Positions 39,600 through 53,989 of a stretch of DNA of 64,000 nt are shown in pieces. Numbering within the stretch: position 1 is the first letter of the stretch; each line of letters opens with the position of its first letter. The translations under genes and the position numbers were made by a program. Source of the DNA: Hermodice carunculata (taxonomy: Eukaryota > Annelida > Polychaeta > Eunicida > Amphinomidae); contig OZ026616.1 in the NCBI GenBank assembly GCA_964020975.1, positions 81,006,474-81,070,473 of the forward strand, read 5' to 3'. The notes below the pieces were generated by a model. The model had not been told where the DNA came from. It saw nothing but the letters and a program-made list of their open reading frames with translations, and made no database searches.

Positions 39600-41860
39600 A
39601 TCCTTACAGAAAAGCAAGAGCTACCTTCATCCTGCGTTGTGCATCATTACTGAGTTTAAGTGGACAGATATGTGTGCTTGAAATAGGCAGATAAATAGGC
39701 TCCATGACAAGTTTTGACGGAGACAAAAGACACAGCTCGGAGCAATAAAGACGAAGCCAGACAGAGATGTGGAAAATGGAGAGGGAAACAACGTATCTTC
39801 TCCACAGTTGCCTGGGCTATCAAATCCTAATGTACAGTTTTCCCGGTAGCAAGGCCCAGAATTAGCTATCTGTGCCGATTTGTCCAATTAGTGTAAAAAT
39901 ATATTAAGATCAAATTCAAAGTCAGTCATGTGGCTGCTCTGATCTGATTCCAGCAAATGTACCCTAAATTTGTGCTTCAATTGCCCCTTCAATGATTTTT
40001 TCTTATCTGTCCCATGAGCAGGGCACAGACTGCCACGTTTTGAGGGGCCTCGAGGGGGTAAAGAGCATCACACTTTTAGTACGGCAGATCCTGGCGGCAT
40101 TCGGCCTTTGCCTCATTTTCAACGCTACAGGGAAAGACAGGTCGCAAAGAGCGTTTCAAGTAATACAATTTTACAATACACACGGCAAGAGCAGCTGATA
40201 ACCTTGTGAACAAAGGTTAAGTACTTGTACAAATATCTTTTGAGAGCCGTCAAGCGATAACTCAAATTGCTGTAAAAACCACTTTACCAGCATCCATATA
40301 GACTAACCTCAACTACCAATACATCAAATACCTATTGAAGTCCTAAACATATCGAAATGGAGACAGAAACATTTCACAGCCTGCTGATTGGAATTAATAT
40401 TTCAAAGATGTGGGGGAAGCATGTATCCAAGTTAATCAAATATAAATTTAATTCTTAATCTTTTAATGCAATAGCTTGCTCTGTTTTCTTTTCACATGTT
40501 GCTGTGTTTAATATACTTACCCAAGAAATGGAAATAAGTTACTGCTCCATGAAAGAGGAGCCAATAGCCAGCGGGAGAGAAACAAAGCATCCTGATGGAG
40601 AATAAAACAAGAGGAAAGCCACACTTAGTCCGAGGAATAGAAACAATCCGTTATTGTCAATTTTGTCATCTCTATCTGCCACCTGTAAAGACAGCCTTTG
40701 TCGATTTGAGGGAGTCCAGCAATTTGGTATGCGACTCACCATATTTATCACCTTGGTCCTCCTCAGAGAACCCCAATTTTAGGTATGTTGTGCCTTCTCA
40801 AGTATTAATTAGGGACCTAGCATGGAACTAAACATGTTTATTGGCATACAATTCCCCGAGAAGAGTTGCTAACTTCATATTGGTGGGGCTATCATACTGC
40901 CAGACAAGCAGAGCAGGAATCCCAACACAAGCACCGGGTCAGCTGGCCGCATTCATTGGTTTTCCGAGTGTTGAGCAAAGCTCAATACAAATTAATCCAC
41001 TCTATAATTTTCCTCCAAACACCCTGAGGCTGCTAGAATGTTTGCAAATAACAACACATTAAGTAGTGATGTACTGGCAGAGCCATGTAATGTATTGATA
41101 AGGCCCAACGAGCACTTGGGGAACAGTGCAGAGGCGATAATATACTGTATAAATACTCCGACATTCATAAGCCATTCACATTATTAAAGCAGGCTGACAC
41201 AAGGGGACTTCTCGTAGCCATCTTTTAAAAATAGTATTAGTGAAGAAGGTGTCTGCATTGCATACAAGACTCAGTCTCTGAAGATTTCAACAGTCCACAG
41301 GGAGAAATTAAAAGATGGTTAACGTAATCATGGCAGAATTTTCTCCTCTCACCCTTGGCATAGACAAGTACATGTCACGCTGTTCAGAGGGCTTTTGCGC
41401 TCAACTCAAGAATCTGCAAAGTGTTGGTTTGATACTGTGCTATACTTAGCTAACACCACTAAAATGAGGCATTCCAAATGGATTTTGCCGAAAATGGCTG
41501 ATGGTCCGATGCAACGTCGAGCATTGTATGCACTGAATGCAAAAGTAGCCAAGGTCCATGGTTGATATTGATCTCAGAAGAATATTCATAAAACATGGCC
41601 AAGGCTATAAATTATTTGTGCACATCCATAGCAGAAGGGACAGGGGGATTCTTGAATGCCCCAGTGACTCCACTGGGAGACATTTGTACAGACAGTCATC
41701 ATCACTACGTTTTAACCAGAAAATTAAACTTCCATAGTCCATTTCTCCTTGGAGCACCCTGCACATTAATTATTTGTTGGTTAAAGAACTGATGCTTTTA
41801 CAAGCTAAACTTTCTCCTAAATGAAGCCGGGACTTTGGAGGAGATTTGTTTGATTATTTA
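39600..41860. promoter_or_regulatory. CNE-like block
   Basis: Long repeat-free stretch, rich in ATTA/TAAT words such as CATTAATTATTTG near 41763 and GAATTAATATTTC near 40391. A candidate cluster of conserved elements by texture. Confidence 0.3.
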
Positions 41861-42127
41861 ATGATCATGGTGGAAATGTGCCCCAGTGCCCAAAGTCCAC
41901 CCGTGCTTTGCCACTGGATTAGACAAACCAGACACTGCCTTTATCAAATGGTGGCTGTGAAATTTTAATGGGTGTAGAGTGCTTGGGTGGTTTGGGGGTC
42001 ATGGTGAATGACTTGAATTTATTCCACCAAAGTGTGCAGACAGACAAGTCATATGGGCCCTGCTGGGGACCAGGGTCCTCATAGGCCTCTCAGCAAGGAA
42101 TCAGGTGTTTTTTGTGCCTATCCCCCC

Positions 42128-42294
42128 ATTACTCTATCTGTTTATGATAAAAGCATAATCTACACTCATTAAGGGAAGACCTGTCAACTTGAGACTTTAC
42201 TTTTGTATGTGTATGATGTTGGAAACATAATTCTCACAGTTTATATTTATGTAAATCATACTATATTTTTTCTTTCATAAACAGATAGTAATTA
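42128..42294. mobile_element. Possible MITE with TIR CTATCTGTTTATGA
   Basis: CTATCTGTTTATGA at 42134-42147 has its exact inverse at 42275-42288, and ATTACT/AGTAAT extends both ends. No other copy was seen. Confidence 0.35.
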
Positions 42295-42959
42295 ATGTTA
42301 TTTATTAGAAAACAAGATAAATTGATCAAGCTGCAGGAAACTAAACCTCTGCCATCATATTTTATCTTTTTTATCTAAAACCAGTGTGTGTGATGAGGTT
42401 GGAAAAGCTATCCATGGCATTAGAACTGTCAAGAGTGATAAGTTGGGTTAAGTAGGGTCTCAGAGGGCGTGACGTTGCCCCTCTGAGGGTAGATATCACA
42501 TTAACACTTCATACAAAGTGCTTGCAGTCACCCTTACTTCACAGGTCAATTGTCAGAGTCATAACTTCAAGTACCATGAAATACCATGGGCCCACCCTCA
42601 ACAGTTACTCGGGCTCCACGCCAGGGCAAAAACTCTATTTTGCTGGCTTATGATACTCAGGCAGCATTCCACAGGCTCACATCTGATCACTTTCAATTTC
42701 TACAACTGTTTTACAAATTCTTCAGATTTTCACACAACCTAGAGAGGATGAGAAGCACATGAAACTAGCCACGTAATGCACAATAAAGTTCAGGTCTTGT
42801 TGCTGTATATATGTAACAAGATAAAAAGAAAAATCAATTTTCAATTAATAAGAAAACAGACAAAAAGTAAAATTCAAGTTGCTATTGTTCTGAAAAATGA
42901 CACTTTTTTAACCCAGTAGTCTAGAGCATGTCATAGTTTGGTAGAAATATCTTTTCCCG

Positions 42960-43800
42960 ATGGCATCAGCTAGTCCATTTGCAGAGATCTGCGAGCTACT
43001 TGGTCGGCTAGAATGCCTTTATCTTGAGAGAAATTGAGCGATATTATCCAATTTGGCAAACACCCTCAAGCAGCATTCAAGCACTAGTGGGTGGTAAATA
43101 GTTTGTGAAAATAGATCTGCCAGGCAAAGTGAGTTTGAGTATAAAGGCTACACAAGCCGTGATCCCTCCAAACATGCTCAGAAATTGTCTGCCACTTGTC
43201 CAATTGTACCATCGTTTACATGCATCTGCGGAAAGGCTGAAGTGGTACAACAAACCTGTTACCACGGCAACCATAAACTTCTTTAGACTGAAGCCTCCAT
43301 GACACTCAGTCTAGCCTGAAGTTACGGGTAAGTGAAGATTTGGAAAAAGGTGGAGGGTTATTCCATGCTTCTGTTGCCTCCGCCTCTGGGCCATTTTTAT
43401 TTACTGTTGATATTTTGAGGGTGCCCGGAAAATTATATGCAGACCAATAATTACAGAACGCACATTCTTCATCAGCTGGTAATTAGTTTTGAATAAGAAC
43501 GCTAGCCTGACAATAAAATTTTAGCACAGCCTTGCCACCAGAGACTGATGCGACAAAACAGTACCCCCACGCAATAAACTAAAAAATCCTTGACAACCGA
43601 CAGTCTCATTAATCAAATAAACAATGAAAAATACAGCGTTTCATGTCAAGATGTGATAACTTGTATGCATAACACTCCTTCACGACTCACCCTGTGTGAA
43701 AAATTCACAGCACACATGAAGGGATATTAATTGTAAGCTAGCCAGCAAATTACCACATCTGTTGAGCTATTTACATGGACTCTCAGCTAACATAAAATAA
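42960..43800. promoter_or_regulatory. CNE-like block
   Basis: Repeat-free sequence with a CAAGCA...TTCAAGCACT cluster near 43068-43090, resembling NK2-class core words. Inferred only. Confidence 0.28.
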
Positions 43801-46459
43801 ACCACTTTGGGTATGGGAATTCCAGTTGTCTCAGCCTGTCAGCCATCATGGAAAGTGTTGAGCTTTTATTCAAGTGGAACAGGGCAAATCAGCAGGGGAG
43901 GTCTGTTTATAGTAAACACATGTTGGGGATGTCTTCACCACTACCACTATACCCGTCATCTTGTACATGTATGTAGTTTGTCCATACTGTGTACACCAGA
44001 AAACACTTCCTGTCCTGGTACATGCTAGCAAAGTACAGGTGGTTTTCTTTTTGTGCTGGGCAACTGATTCAAAATTATTGATGATGATGACCATGACGAT
44101 GACCACAAGGACAACAACAATAACAACAAAGATAAAAGATTAAACAGAAAAGCGTGATCTGGGCCTGTCAACATTAATTTTAAAAGAAAATCAAATTTTA
44201 ATTTACGCAAAACTATATAATCCTTTTTTTTTTTGAATATGTTCCATTTCTTTCTTCAAATCATTTATTCGGTTATGATGCTTTTATTATTTTGCATTTG
44301 AAATCATTGCATTTTAATTTTATAACTGTCATGTATATAAATTTTGGAAATCATTATGGTTAAATCCTTTATTGTATTGTCACAGCAAAACATTTGCAGT
44401 TTTTGTTTGTTTCTGGGCCTGAAATTAAGGATTTGTTACTTGTCCCACACTTCATTTGATCTAAAAGATTTACTTGTCCTGGACAACAGGGCTTGCTTTG
44501 ATGTCCAGCTCTGTTCTGTTGTTTCTGTATTTTACATATATTTTAAAAGAGCCACTATAAAATAAGCAAATGATTAGACAAAGACTAAACTGAATCAAAT
44601 TAATAAAATTTGCACAAATCAAGCTTTATATTTACAAATAGATGCAAACTGTCAACAATTACAGAACATCCAAGAAATTTTGCAGACTGAATGTCCCAAG
44701 TCCACAGATAATATGACCTTCCCTACATCTCTATTGTCTGTGTGATTTTAAACATCCCAGGAATGACATTAACCAGCTATTCCCTAGATATGCAAATTAG
44801 CTTAATCCTTGCCGTAGGGCAATTAGGCAGGATCGGTGGCTACTAGGCCAGTAATCAGCCCTTATATCGTCTGACCCTTCCTTGACAAAACCCCTGGAGG
44901 TGGAGGTACTTTTGACACTGTGCAGAGCTGGAGAGTGATGACAAGGGAGATGCTGGGAGGCAGATGAGGAAGCGGAGGGTCACGGGGATGACAACAGAGT
45001 CATCTGTATTGGTTATGGCTTCATCCTACCTGCCGTCTCTGCTTCTTGTGAAATACCCAGCCTGCTACGCATTTCTACAATCAATCTATTGGTAATTCTG
45101 TGCAATGTCTGGTTTCACACTTGAATTTTCAGAGGATCATGATGTACCTGCCTGTAAGGTCAAGATTATGATCCAATGTCTTTAGGTCAACATTGTGACC
45201 TTACAATCCTCTGACTGGTATGAAATTGTCAACCTGCAAGTATTTTTCATCACCATCTATAAAAAAAAAAATCTACAATTTTTGGTATGCTGATTGATTT
45301 TTGAAAAGGTTTTAATGTGGCCTTAGATCAGGACAACTTTCTCAGTCATATCTCTGTGTTTCAAAATTGCCTTGTGTCGTCTGCTGGTAACTTTAGACAG
45401 CTGCTGCCTGCATATTCTGTGGATCTGGTGCACAGGTTACCCCAGAGAGGCAAATGGTAACTGCATTTGAAAAACATACCAAAGATCCCCTAAGTCCCAG
45501 GTGACCAGTTTTCTCTTTGTTTCTCATCAAAATGTCATCTTCTGCAAGTTTTCACTTTGATGTTGGTAAGGATCTTCCCATTTTGGTGTTCCAGCTTAAT
45601 TAAAATATCAGCCTCTAAAATACCCTATGCCAAGATGAACATTCTGTCCTGTTGAGTCTCTCCAATAGTAAGGAAGCTTAGAATGTTGTTGGGTGAGTTG
45701 ACCAGTTAACCAGCAGAATTTGAGTTACTCATTTCCAGCTCAGGTTTTTCTTTAACTCGGAATCTTCACACAAAGAGAAGGAAAAAAAAAAAGATGGATA
45801 CATAACCCAAGCCTATAGTCCCAGAAAAAGCTTTCAGGTGAGCACAAAACATAACCCCTGCCCAACCTGTCCTTAGTGTCCAATGTCAAGCTATGGCCAG
45901 GAGACATCTTGCTGTATTTGGACAGCAATGGGTTAAAGTCCTGAGAAGCACATCTATTGTACAACAGGTTTTCTACAGGAACTCCGTGCCACATCCTTGC
46001 CCTGTGGGCATCCGGATGCTGATCAGGCCCAGAGACGGGGATGGCGAGATGGGGTGAGGGCCTCTTGCTGCAATCTAGTCACTTTCCACTGACCACTGCT
46101 CAGACCTGCGTCTTTTCCCAGATACAGACAGTCTATATGATGATAGCCGGCAGTCCCTATTGTTTGGCCCAGACTGATCTGTTTTTGGTCACTGGCAGGG
46201 CATCACTGATGCTTGATCTCAACCTTAATTCAATATTTGTCCCCAATGTTATCTACACAACATGATGTGCATAAAAGCATGCAGACCTCTAATACATCAC
46301 TGGTGTTTAGATATACACATGCTGAGGCCAGCAGCTTATAAACGACAAAATATGTGTTTTGCACACAGCAGTTGTTACTTTATAAGAAGCCATACTCAGT
46401 GTGAAGTCTGATATGGTAGAATTTGTCCTTAAAGACCACCCTGTGTTCTAATTTTGATA
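43801..46459. other. Intron 6 sequence, nothing recognised
   Basis: Mixed AT-rich DNA with a short GATGATGAC-type run near 44080. No gene. Confidence 0.45.
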
Positions 46460-46622
46460 CAGTCAAACCTGACTACAACAACCCTAAGATATTTGACATA
46501 CTCAGTAAACAACACAAATTTGGAGAGACTTAAATAAAATTCCTTTAATATTTGACCTGTTTATCTGACATATTCAGATAATCGACACATTTTGATGGTG
46601 TCATTATAATGAGGCTTCACTG
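46460..46622 (-). mobile_element. pogo/Tigger-like MITE, copy 3
   Basis: 163 bp, flanked on both sides by TA (46458-46459 and 46623-46624). The ends are CAGTCAAACCTGACTACAAC and, inverted, GGTGTCATTATAATGAGGC then TTCACTG. Opposite orientation to copies 1 and 2. Confidence 0.78.
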
Positions 46623-47654
46623 TACTAGATACCATGTTTCACAGACATCTCCAGCAGCTGGTACCCCAGGATATAGACTGTCAGTAACATATTGACTGTC
46701 TGGTCAAAACAGGGGATAAAGCCTTCCTGACTGGGGTCAAAATTATCTGCTAGCATCTTAAAACACCTCAAACTAGCTAAAATAAAAATGCTGTGGAACT
46801 TATAGAATTTACATTAATTCTAATAAAACAGGAAAGCTAAGTCACTAATGACACATGCTTTCAATTTGACATACAACACAATACACAAACATATACTAAA
46901 CCAAAGTATTCTATTTCCATTGAAAGCTTTTACTGTACCCGTTTGTCAAAATATGCCACATTTCAGTTTGACTTAACAACTTGATTAATCAGAAGTGGCT
47001 TGTGTATCCGTTTTCACAACATTTTGTCACAAATTATTATACTGGTAAGTCCAGTTTTTACTGCAGAAAGCGACCTCTGTTGAGCAAATGCGCTAACTCT
47101 ATAATGCTGCCTTATCATACTCATACATGAACAGCAGCATTATATATATGTCTATCATATCTCAGATCCCAAGGACAACCACAAGTATATTATATGTTGC
47201 TTATATATGCACCTGTAAGAAAGTCTAATGCCACCTGTTTTAAGACTCCATATTATCACCATCCAAGCTGACGCAGACCTCAAGCCGTGCGTAACAATCT
47301 TCCCTTCACAAATTGATGGATTTTTTTTTTTTTTGTTGTCAACAGAAATTGAAATGTCTTTTTACAATCTCATTCTAATTGTGTTTGCAACATCAAGCTG
47401 ACTTTTCCATTCTTTGACATTCATAGGATATATACTGCAGAAAGTTTATGCATCACAATAAATTCTGAAGTAGTATGTGTGGAAAACCACAAAATAATGG
47501 AGTCTCAATCCTGATCAGTCTCATAACTTACACCAACAAGGTCTCTCTCTCTCTGGACCACAATGCTTCTTGTATTTTTCACCATGTTGTAAATACACAA
47601 AATATATTTTCAAAGATGGACACAGGTGTAGCTCTCTGTCTCTTTATCTAAATA
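46623..47654. other. Intron 6 sequence, nothing recognised
   Basis: AT-rich with a poly-T run near 47322. No repeat family recognised. Confidence 0.45.
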
Positions 47655-47864
47655 CTGTTGATCGCTTTAGTTTTTGAGGTATTATTTTTGTTGCATATAT
47701 ATCACAGATGGAACAAAAACTGTGAAAATAAGACTACAATGAAACTACATTTCAACATTGGTTTAACTGGAAAAACACCTCAAAGTATTGAATTAGAAGC
47801 TCCAATAATTACTCAAATTTAAAGACAGGAAAATCCATGTACACAGACATAAAGTAATCTACAG
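47655..47864 (+). mobile_element. 210-bp TA MITE, copy 2
   Basis: It starts CTGT after TA and ends ACAG before TA. The interior AAAACTGTGAAAATAAGACT and TTTCAACATTG align with the copy at 13137, and the length is identical. More diverged at its ends. Confidence 0.5.
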
Positions 47865-48199
47865 TAAGCCAATTTAATGTAGCTCTTAAGGATATCTTCA
47901 CTTGGGAGCCACTGTCCTCTCTACAAGGGCTGATCAGATGGACAATGTTTCATGAGACATCATGCAGGTTGTTTTGTATTTGCAACATGAACAGAACAAA
48001 TATTTACAACATTTTGCAGAATTGATGATGATGTAAAATGTTTAATTATCTGGGGAAGTCACTTACAATGTCACAATAACAATTACAATTTAGGCCACAA
48101 TGGTGACATACAAAAACTCGCACCATCACATATCAGCAAAACACGGCTTTGTCACCATCTACACAAAGAAAGATGCAGTCTAACAATTTGAACTCCTGG

Positions 48200-49200
48200 C
48201 TCCACTGGGGCTGTCTCATAGCTCAGCAGGAGTGGCTTCCTGTTTAGTAGTAGAATTACCTTTATTTAGCAAATAGCGCTTGACCCCTAACAGGTGTGAA
48301 GGTCAGACAAAATGAGCACCTTGACTGTGATGAGGGAGGGAATTACTCACTCACATTGATGGAATAACTAACACGATGTTGAAATGCGGCTGTTGTTACC
48401 CTGGACAAATGAACTAAATTATCATCAATGATTACCATCACGAACATTGGGACCATCAAAAGTTGCAACTCTATTATCCGATCAGCCATGGAGAAACTCC
48501 TTACGAACCACTCTATCCATTCTTCACCAAAACTAGATTAATTTGCCAACAGGACACGAACATGAAAAATGTCAGAAGGGCCCGAGTCAAATTAGACAGA
48601 TAACGGAGGTGTATATCACTGACTAACTGGCCCTATCCATATATACCAATAAGCCGCAGAAAATAGACATTATAGTCGTGGTACCATGTGGAAATTTATA
48701 TTAGATATAAACTTATTGGGTGACATAGGGGTCAGTGAGGGATAGGGCACTCAAATTAACAGGCTCGTCCCCTCCCCGTATTTCATCTGTTTTGACATCC
48801 CTGAATCGTCCTTACAGAAATGACTCCATTACTACCGTATCTCACAGAGAAACCAAGCACGATGCTTATATAAGCATCACAAGGCTTCATGTATGGAGGC
48901 TTTACGGTGATGAATGCTTAATTATTTTCAAATAATGATGGATTATCGGAAAAATTATAGTTGCAATACGCCAAAGTAATTTTCCACATAATGAAATGAC
49001 AAAAATACTGCATTTACATTTGGTTTACATGAACATTTACTTTCAAATTTGTACAGTACTCAACTATTGACACGCACAATGTTTTCAGAGCCAATTTTGA
49101 TGTTGTCAAATACAAAAATAACTGTGAAAAATGAGAAAATTAAGCCTGCAAAAATCATAAAATAAACCACATTTAAAAACTATTAAATTATCCATACGTT
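48200..49200. promoter_or_regulatory. CNE-like block, then AT-rich tail
   Basis: 48240-48960 is repeat-free mixed sequence. After 49000 it becomes A-rich, and a weak match to the 210-bp MITE interior (AACTGTGAAAAATGAG) appears near 49121. Confidence 0.25.
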
Positions 49201-49329
49201 TCAGAATCTTTAACAATATCAGTTTATTCATGCATTAAAAAAAAAAAAATGTTAACAATATTCTAGCCAGAAAATTGAATGGATGTTGCTGATGATACAT
49301 GTCCATACAATGTAAAGGTAAACATTGGT

Positions 49330-52300
49330 GGGTAATAGGCCCGCACGACAGGTGTGATATAGATATAAATGGCAAGGGCCCAAGTGAAACGGCCATCCTA
49401 TGAATAATGTAATCCTTGTTCAGGTGAGCCTCCAGCGCACAGGTGCCACTGGCTTCACAGGTGTAGAAGGATGTTAGTGGGACGATATGCGGCAAATTGC
49501 TCCCCCAGGACCGGGGATCATTGTGGCCTAGTTTTGCAGTCCTCTGGTCTGATTATTGTAGCTGCCACTTATCCCTGCAGTTTCTACTGTACTCTCTGAC
49601 TCGCATGCTGTCCCTCCCCCTCATGTGTCGCCTGCACCGTGTGAACACGCCAGGCTCCCGCTGCTGTTTGCAGTGACGCGATTTGCACATATGACTTCAG
49701 CAAACCCTGCAGACAATTACATCGCCTAGCTTTGACCGTGTGTATTGAGCTCAGTGCCTCACCACACGGCATTCTATGTGTGATCGGGTGAGATTGTGCC
49801 CCCAAAATACACGTTTCTTTACTGGGATAACTGGCCTTGTTAGTTACAGGCTGGGAAAGATACAGACGAAGCATTTCCAGGTTCACCCTTAGGCTCTTAA
49901 ATTTACTTCAAATCAGGATGACCTGGTAATAGTGACTTAAGCCTAATAGTATTGAACAAGATTTTGACCTGTGAGAGCTACCTAATGCCCTGTCAGCTCC
50001 CACAACTTCTCCTCTCCAGCTTGAACTTAATTCCGCCGAACAATGACATCGGGCTCTTCCCTGGTTTTCCTGCCCTGCCACCAAGCAATATTCTCGGTCA
50101 TCGAATTGGGCTTTACAGGAAAGCGTGAACGTCTTGCTATTTATGCTCAATAATTCAACAGATCACAAGTCAGCAGGGAAGGATCGCGACTTTGGGCTTG
50201 GGGGGTGTGACCAAGAAGTCACAGTGATGCAGCGTTGGAAGGTTCCAGGAGGGCACAGATGTGAGTTGCCAATGCCAATCCATTGATCACTAAACTTTAT
50301 CTATGTGGACCCATTTCTAGGGGCATCTGTGCCTTGTATGACAGGAAAACGTACACAAAAAACATGGACCCACTGATCTGATCTCTTAATTCATCACACT
50401 ATAATTCTGAAATCCAATTTGGTGATTATTTCATCTTGGACACATCAGGCCCCGTGCACTGGTGTTATTTACTATCTCCGATGTCTAATTGAATGAATCC
50501 AAGGGAAAAATATGGGCCGATGGTCCACACTAGTGTAAAAATAACAGAACAGGTTACATTGATACTACATTAGGGAATAGAAATTAGCCACACTCAGTGG
50601 GCACCAGAGAAAACACATTTTCCCGGTGAATGCAGACAGGACTGAGGAGCTTAAGATTTCATCGATTTGTGGGTCTCTGTGAATGTAATTTGTAGGCAAA
50701 ACACATCTGATTGTGCCAGCTTTACATAGAAGAATTGACAAATATCATTGCCCGTCAAATTGAATCTTCAGATAGCAATAAAGTGTTTTACTATGCATAG
50801 AGCAATTATCGTCCTCACCTGCGCCCCCTTCGCCGTTACATTAGCAAAATAACCACTGCAACAAGTTAATGACATTTGGAATAAAAGAACTGCCATGCAT
50901 TAATAATACTGGCACAAAAACCAGTATGTCAATAGCGAGCGACTTCCAATGACTTCCAATTTTAATCCAACAATTTCCTACTTTAGTCAGGGAAGCCAAG
51001 AATTTGAGATGTTACAATAGGAGAATTTAGACCCCGCCAGAGATCTTAAAAATTGACAGCTTATCAACCTCAGACAATGGTTGTGTGGCAACCTCCATTG
51101 CTCTCGGGGAACATTTAGCACACTAACCCATTATATGCTGGTCTGAATCTTGAGTGGATATTACAATAATGACCAAGCCCCATTTAAAAATTAATACGAT
51201 TATGGATTGACAATTAAAGAATCTGCCATAATATATGTGACACCAGTTAACCAGAGTTGATCACAAGGGTTCCATTTTTAACTTCTTTTCTTGATTCTAA
51301 CAGTGGCCAGTCAGTCTTGAATCAAACTAACTCATAGTGACCAGGGCAATGCCTAGCCAGTTTATTTAAAACATAAATAAAATCACTCAGCCGTTTGTTG
51401 ATTCGGTACTGTTTCATCCTTGATTGCACGACATTTCCAACGCACCATCCACCATTGGAGTTATGTCCTCTTAATAAAATTAGATTTTACTGCGGCCCGC
51501 TGTGGCAAAGGTGACATCAGCAGGGAATGGATGATGGGCCAAGATGGTGAATTTATTGTATTAAGTTTTTATTGTTCAGGTATTATGCATTGACATTTGG
51601 AATTTATGCAATGTTGTGTCAACTTTGAAAGTCATGCATTAAATTCAATTCTCGGAGCCTGTGTGTTCAATTACGTGTACAGGGTTTCCGTCTGGGCGCC
51701 TGTCATTCCTTTCAAGCCTTCAAGTTAGGCCCCTTAGCCAGCCCCACGAAACCATGGAAGTATGATTCCATGTCTGTCCAAGCAGGCTTTCATTCCAAGC
51801 CGAGGCTTCTGCCGATCCCATTGTCTCCCTGGTCAGAATTCTTGGCTTCACAGAGGGGATGAATTTGAAAGCACGCGAAAGGCTATGACCAAGCATATAT
51901 GGTCATAACATGAGTCACCAACCTTCAGCCCAAAAGGGGGAAAATTACTCTAAAACGACTACTAAGCTCTTCAGATAAAAGCAGCAACCTTGTTCATCCC
52001 CAATACTGTCTGCCACAAGATGCTTGCGAATTTATCAAGAATGTTTCAGGGTGATTGAATGGTCTTGAGCTAATTTACTGTAATAATATGGTCACCTCCT
52101 TGGAGTCTCTAGTGGCATAAAACTTTAAATTAGTTCTCTAATACTTCCATATGTAATGGGAGCAAGTCCCTGTGGACCTGATCAAACTAACAGGCCTATA
52201 CGCAGTTATTCATAAAAATTATTGAAATTATAACTGGCCAACTCCTTGGGTAGACTCGGGCTTCCAGTTTGCTGAAATATTAGACGCGTTTTATCTATTA

Positions 52301-52860
52301 CCTTGTATAAATATTATAGATGAACACTTTCCATTGTATCACAAGATTGACTTTCCTACATGGCAATTATGCTACCATGGCAACCAGCTTTCAGACTCAA
52401 CTCTCGAAACATGACCTGTACAATCATGGTGGAATAAAAATTATGCTAGGGTGTCAAGATCGCCTCCCTGACTTCCTCCTTTCCCCATTATAACAGCCAG
52501 GCGCAAATCTCCCGTGGAACACTTCCGCACAACATACAGAGGGGTCACCACTCTGCCAATTGGCGCTAATAGTGCTATCAATGCCTGCAGTTCTATTGTT
52601 AAATCTTCCGATGACACTTGGAATTGAGCAATGTTTTGTAAACATTCTTCTTCCTAGGGAGTTGGACAAGTGGCTGCATTCAATGATTATGCTGGATGCC
52701 GTCCAACATGGTTGCATATTCATCTAGAATATCACAAGTCACTAATTAGTTATTGCCAGGAAAAATGGATGGCTAATACATTAGCCGGCTGACAAGGCTC
52801 TGATTGCCTCATTGGCTCTCTTAGACACTGTTACAAATTCTACATCCCTCGGACCCTTTC
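49330..52860. promoter_or_regulatory. Longest CNE-like block
   Basis: About 3.5 kb with no recognised repeat, balanced composition and scattered ATTA-type and E-box-type words. An 11-bp tandem (CTTCCAATGA type) lies at about 50942. Several short frames occur on both strands, none recognisable. This is the strongest regional candidate for a conserved enhancer cluster by texture. Confidence 0.33.
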
Positions 52861-52962
52861 ACTTCTCTCTGATCAGGCTGTCTTTCTCAAATTCACATTT
52901 TCTTTCTTTTTTATGTATTTTTTTTAATGGCACATAATGTAGTGCTAAGCCTATATGGGGAA

Positions 52963-53123
52963 GGGTAAGGGGTTTTCCATGCTGGCGTACTGGGCATTTT
53001 TATTTGCCATACTTAGGCACTGGATTCCCTTTCAATTTCCATACTTCATACCAACCATTCGGTACCATGTGCTAGGGCAAAATTTTTACTTGTACCAGCA
53101 TACTGGGGGCCCCTCCCACCCCC
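52963..53123 (+). mobile_element. GGGTAAGGGG-type MITE, copy 2
   Basis: It begins GGGTAAGGGGTTTTCCATGC, then GCGTACTGGGCATTTTTATT. It ends in the inverse sense as ACCAGCATACTGGGGGCCCC and CCCACCCC. Confidence 0.65.
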
Positions 53124-53989
53124 TCCCCTCTATAACACCAAACATTTATGAAGTTCATCTATAAATAAGAATTATTTCCAATTGATAAATTACAGGACAT
53201 TCAGTCGCCTGAAGTTTCACAACCAATTGACCTCTTTTCAAAACATTTTGAGCATGAGCTTTTTTTCTAAATGTTACAAGATCAGTCACCTTATATTCTG
53301 TGCAAAAAATGACACCTTCAAGTCTGTTTGGTCATTTGAAATCTGCCACTGCTTGTTAAGTGACAAACGTACAATTTTAAACATATACCTGAACTAATTT
53401 TAACCTCTTCATGTGAACAAATTGTAGGACTCAACCATTTTGAAACCATGTCCATGTGTAATATCTCACATCAGAAATTTGCCTCAATGGCTTCTGAATC
53501 CATAAAGGGCTGGACCACACCTATTCCAACAGCCTTATCATCAAATGTCAATAATGCCACTTAATTTGACACATTTACCTGGAAGGGCCCCTCTCCCTCC
53601 TGTTGGCAACTTTCACAGTTAAGCCCAGCAGAAGTCCCACTGAGACTTGTATACAATATCTATTAGTGGACTAATTTCTCAAGTGCAGCAATTGATCAGC
53701 TATTATTTTCTTCAAAAATTTGCCATCCTAGCCTGATCGGTGCACCCAGCTAATCCACTCTGGGGGTGTACTAGAAGAAAATTACTTGTGATATCATGGT
53801 ATAATCCCCGTTAATATCACTCCAACGAGGTTCCCTTTGGGGTTTTTACACCATTCCCAGGCCAAGGTGGACTTTAAATAGCGAATTATAAGGACAATTC
53901 TGGCCAGTACTTTTCTTTAAGTGATGCAGTTAAAATTCCCAACGGCAGACCATACAGGCATTAAAGAAATGACGATAATGATCATTTTT
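53124..53989. other. Intron 6 sequence, nothing recognised
   Basis: AT-rich DNA with random short frames. Confidence 0.45.
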
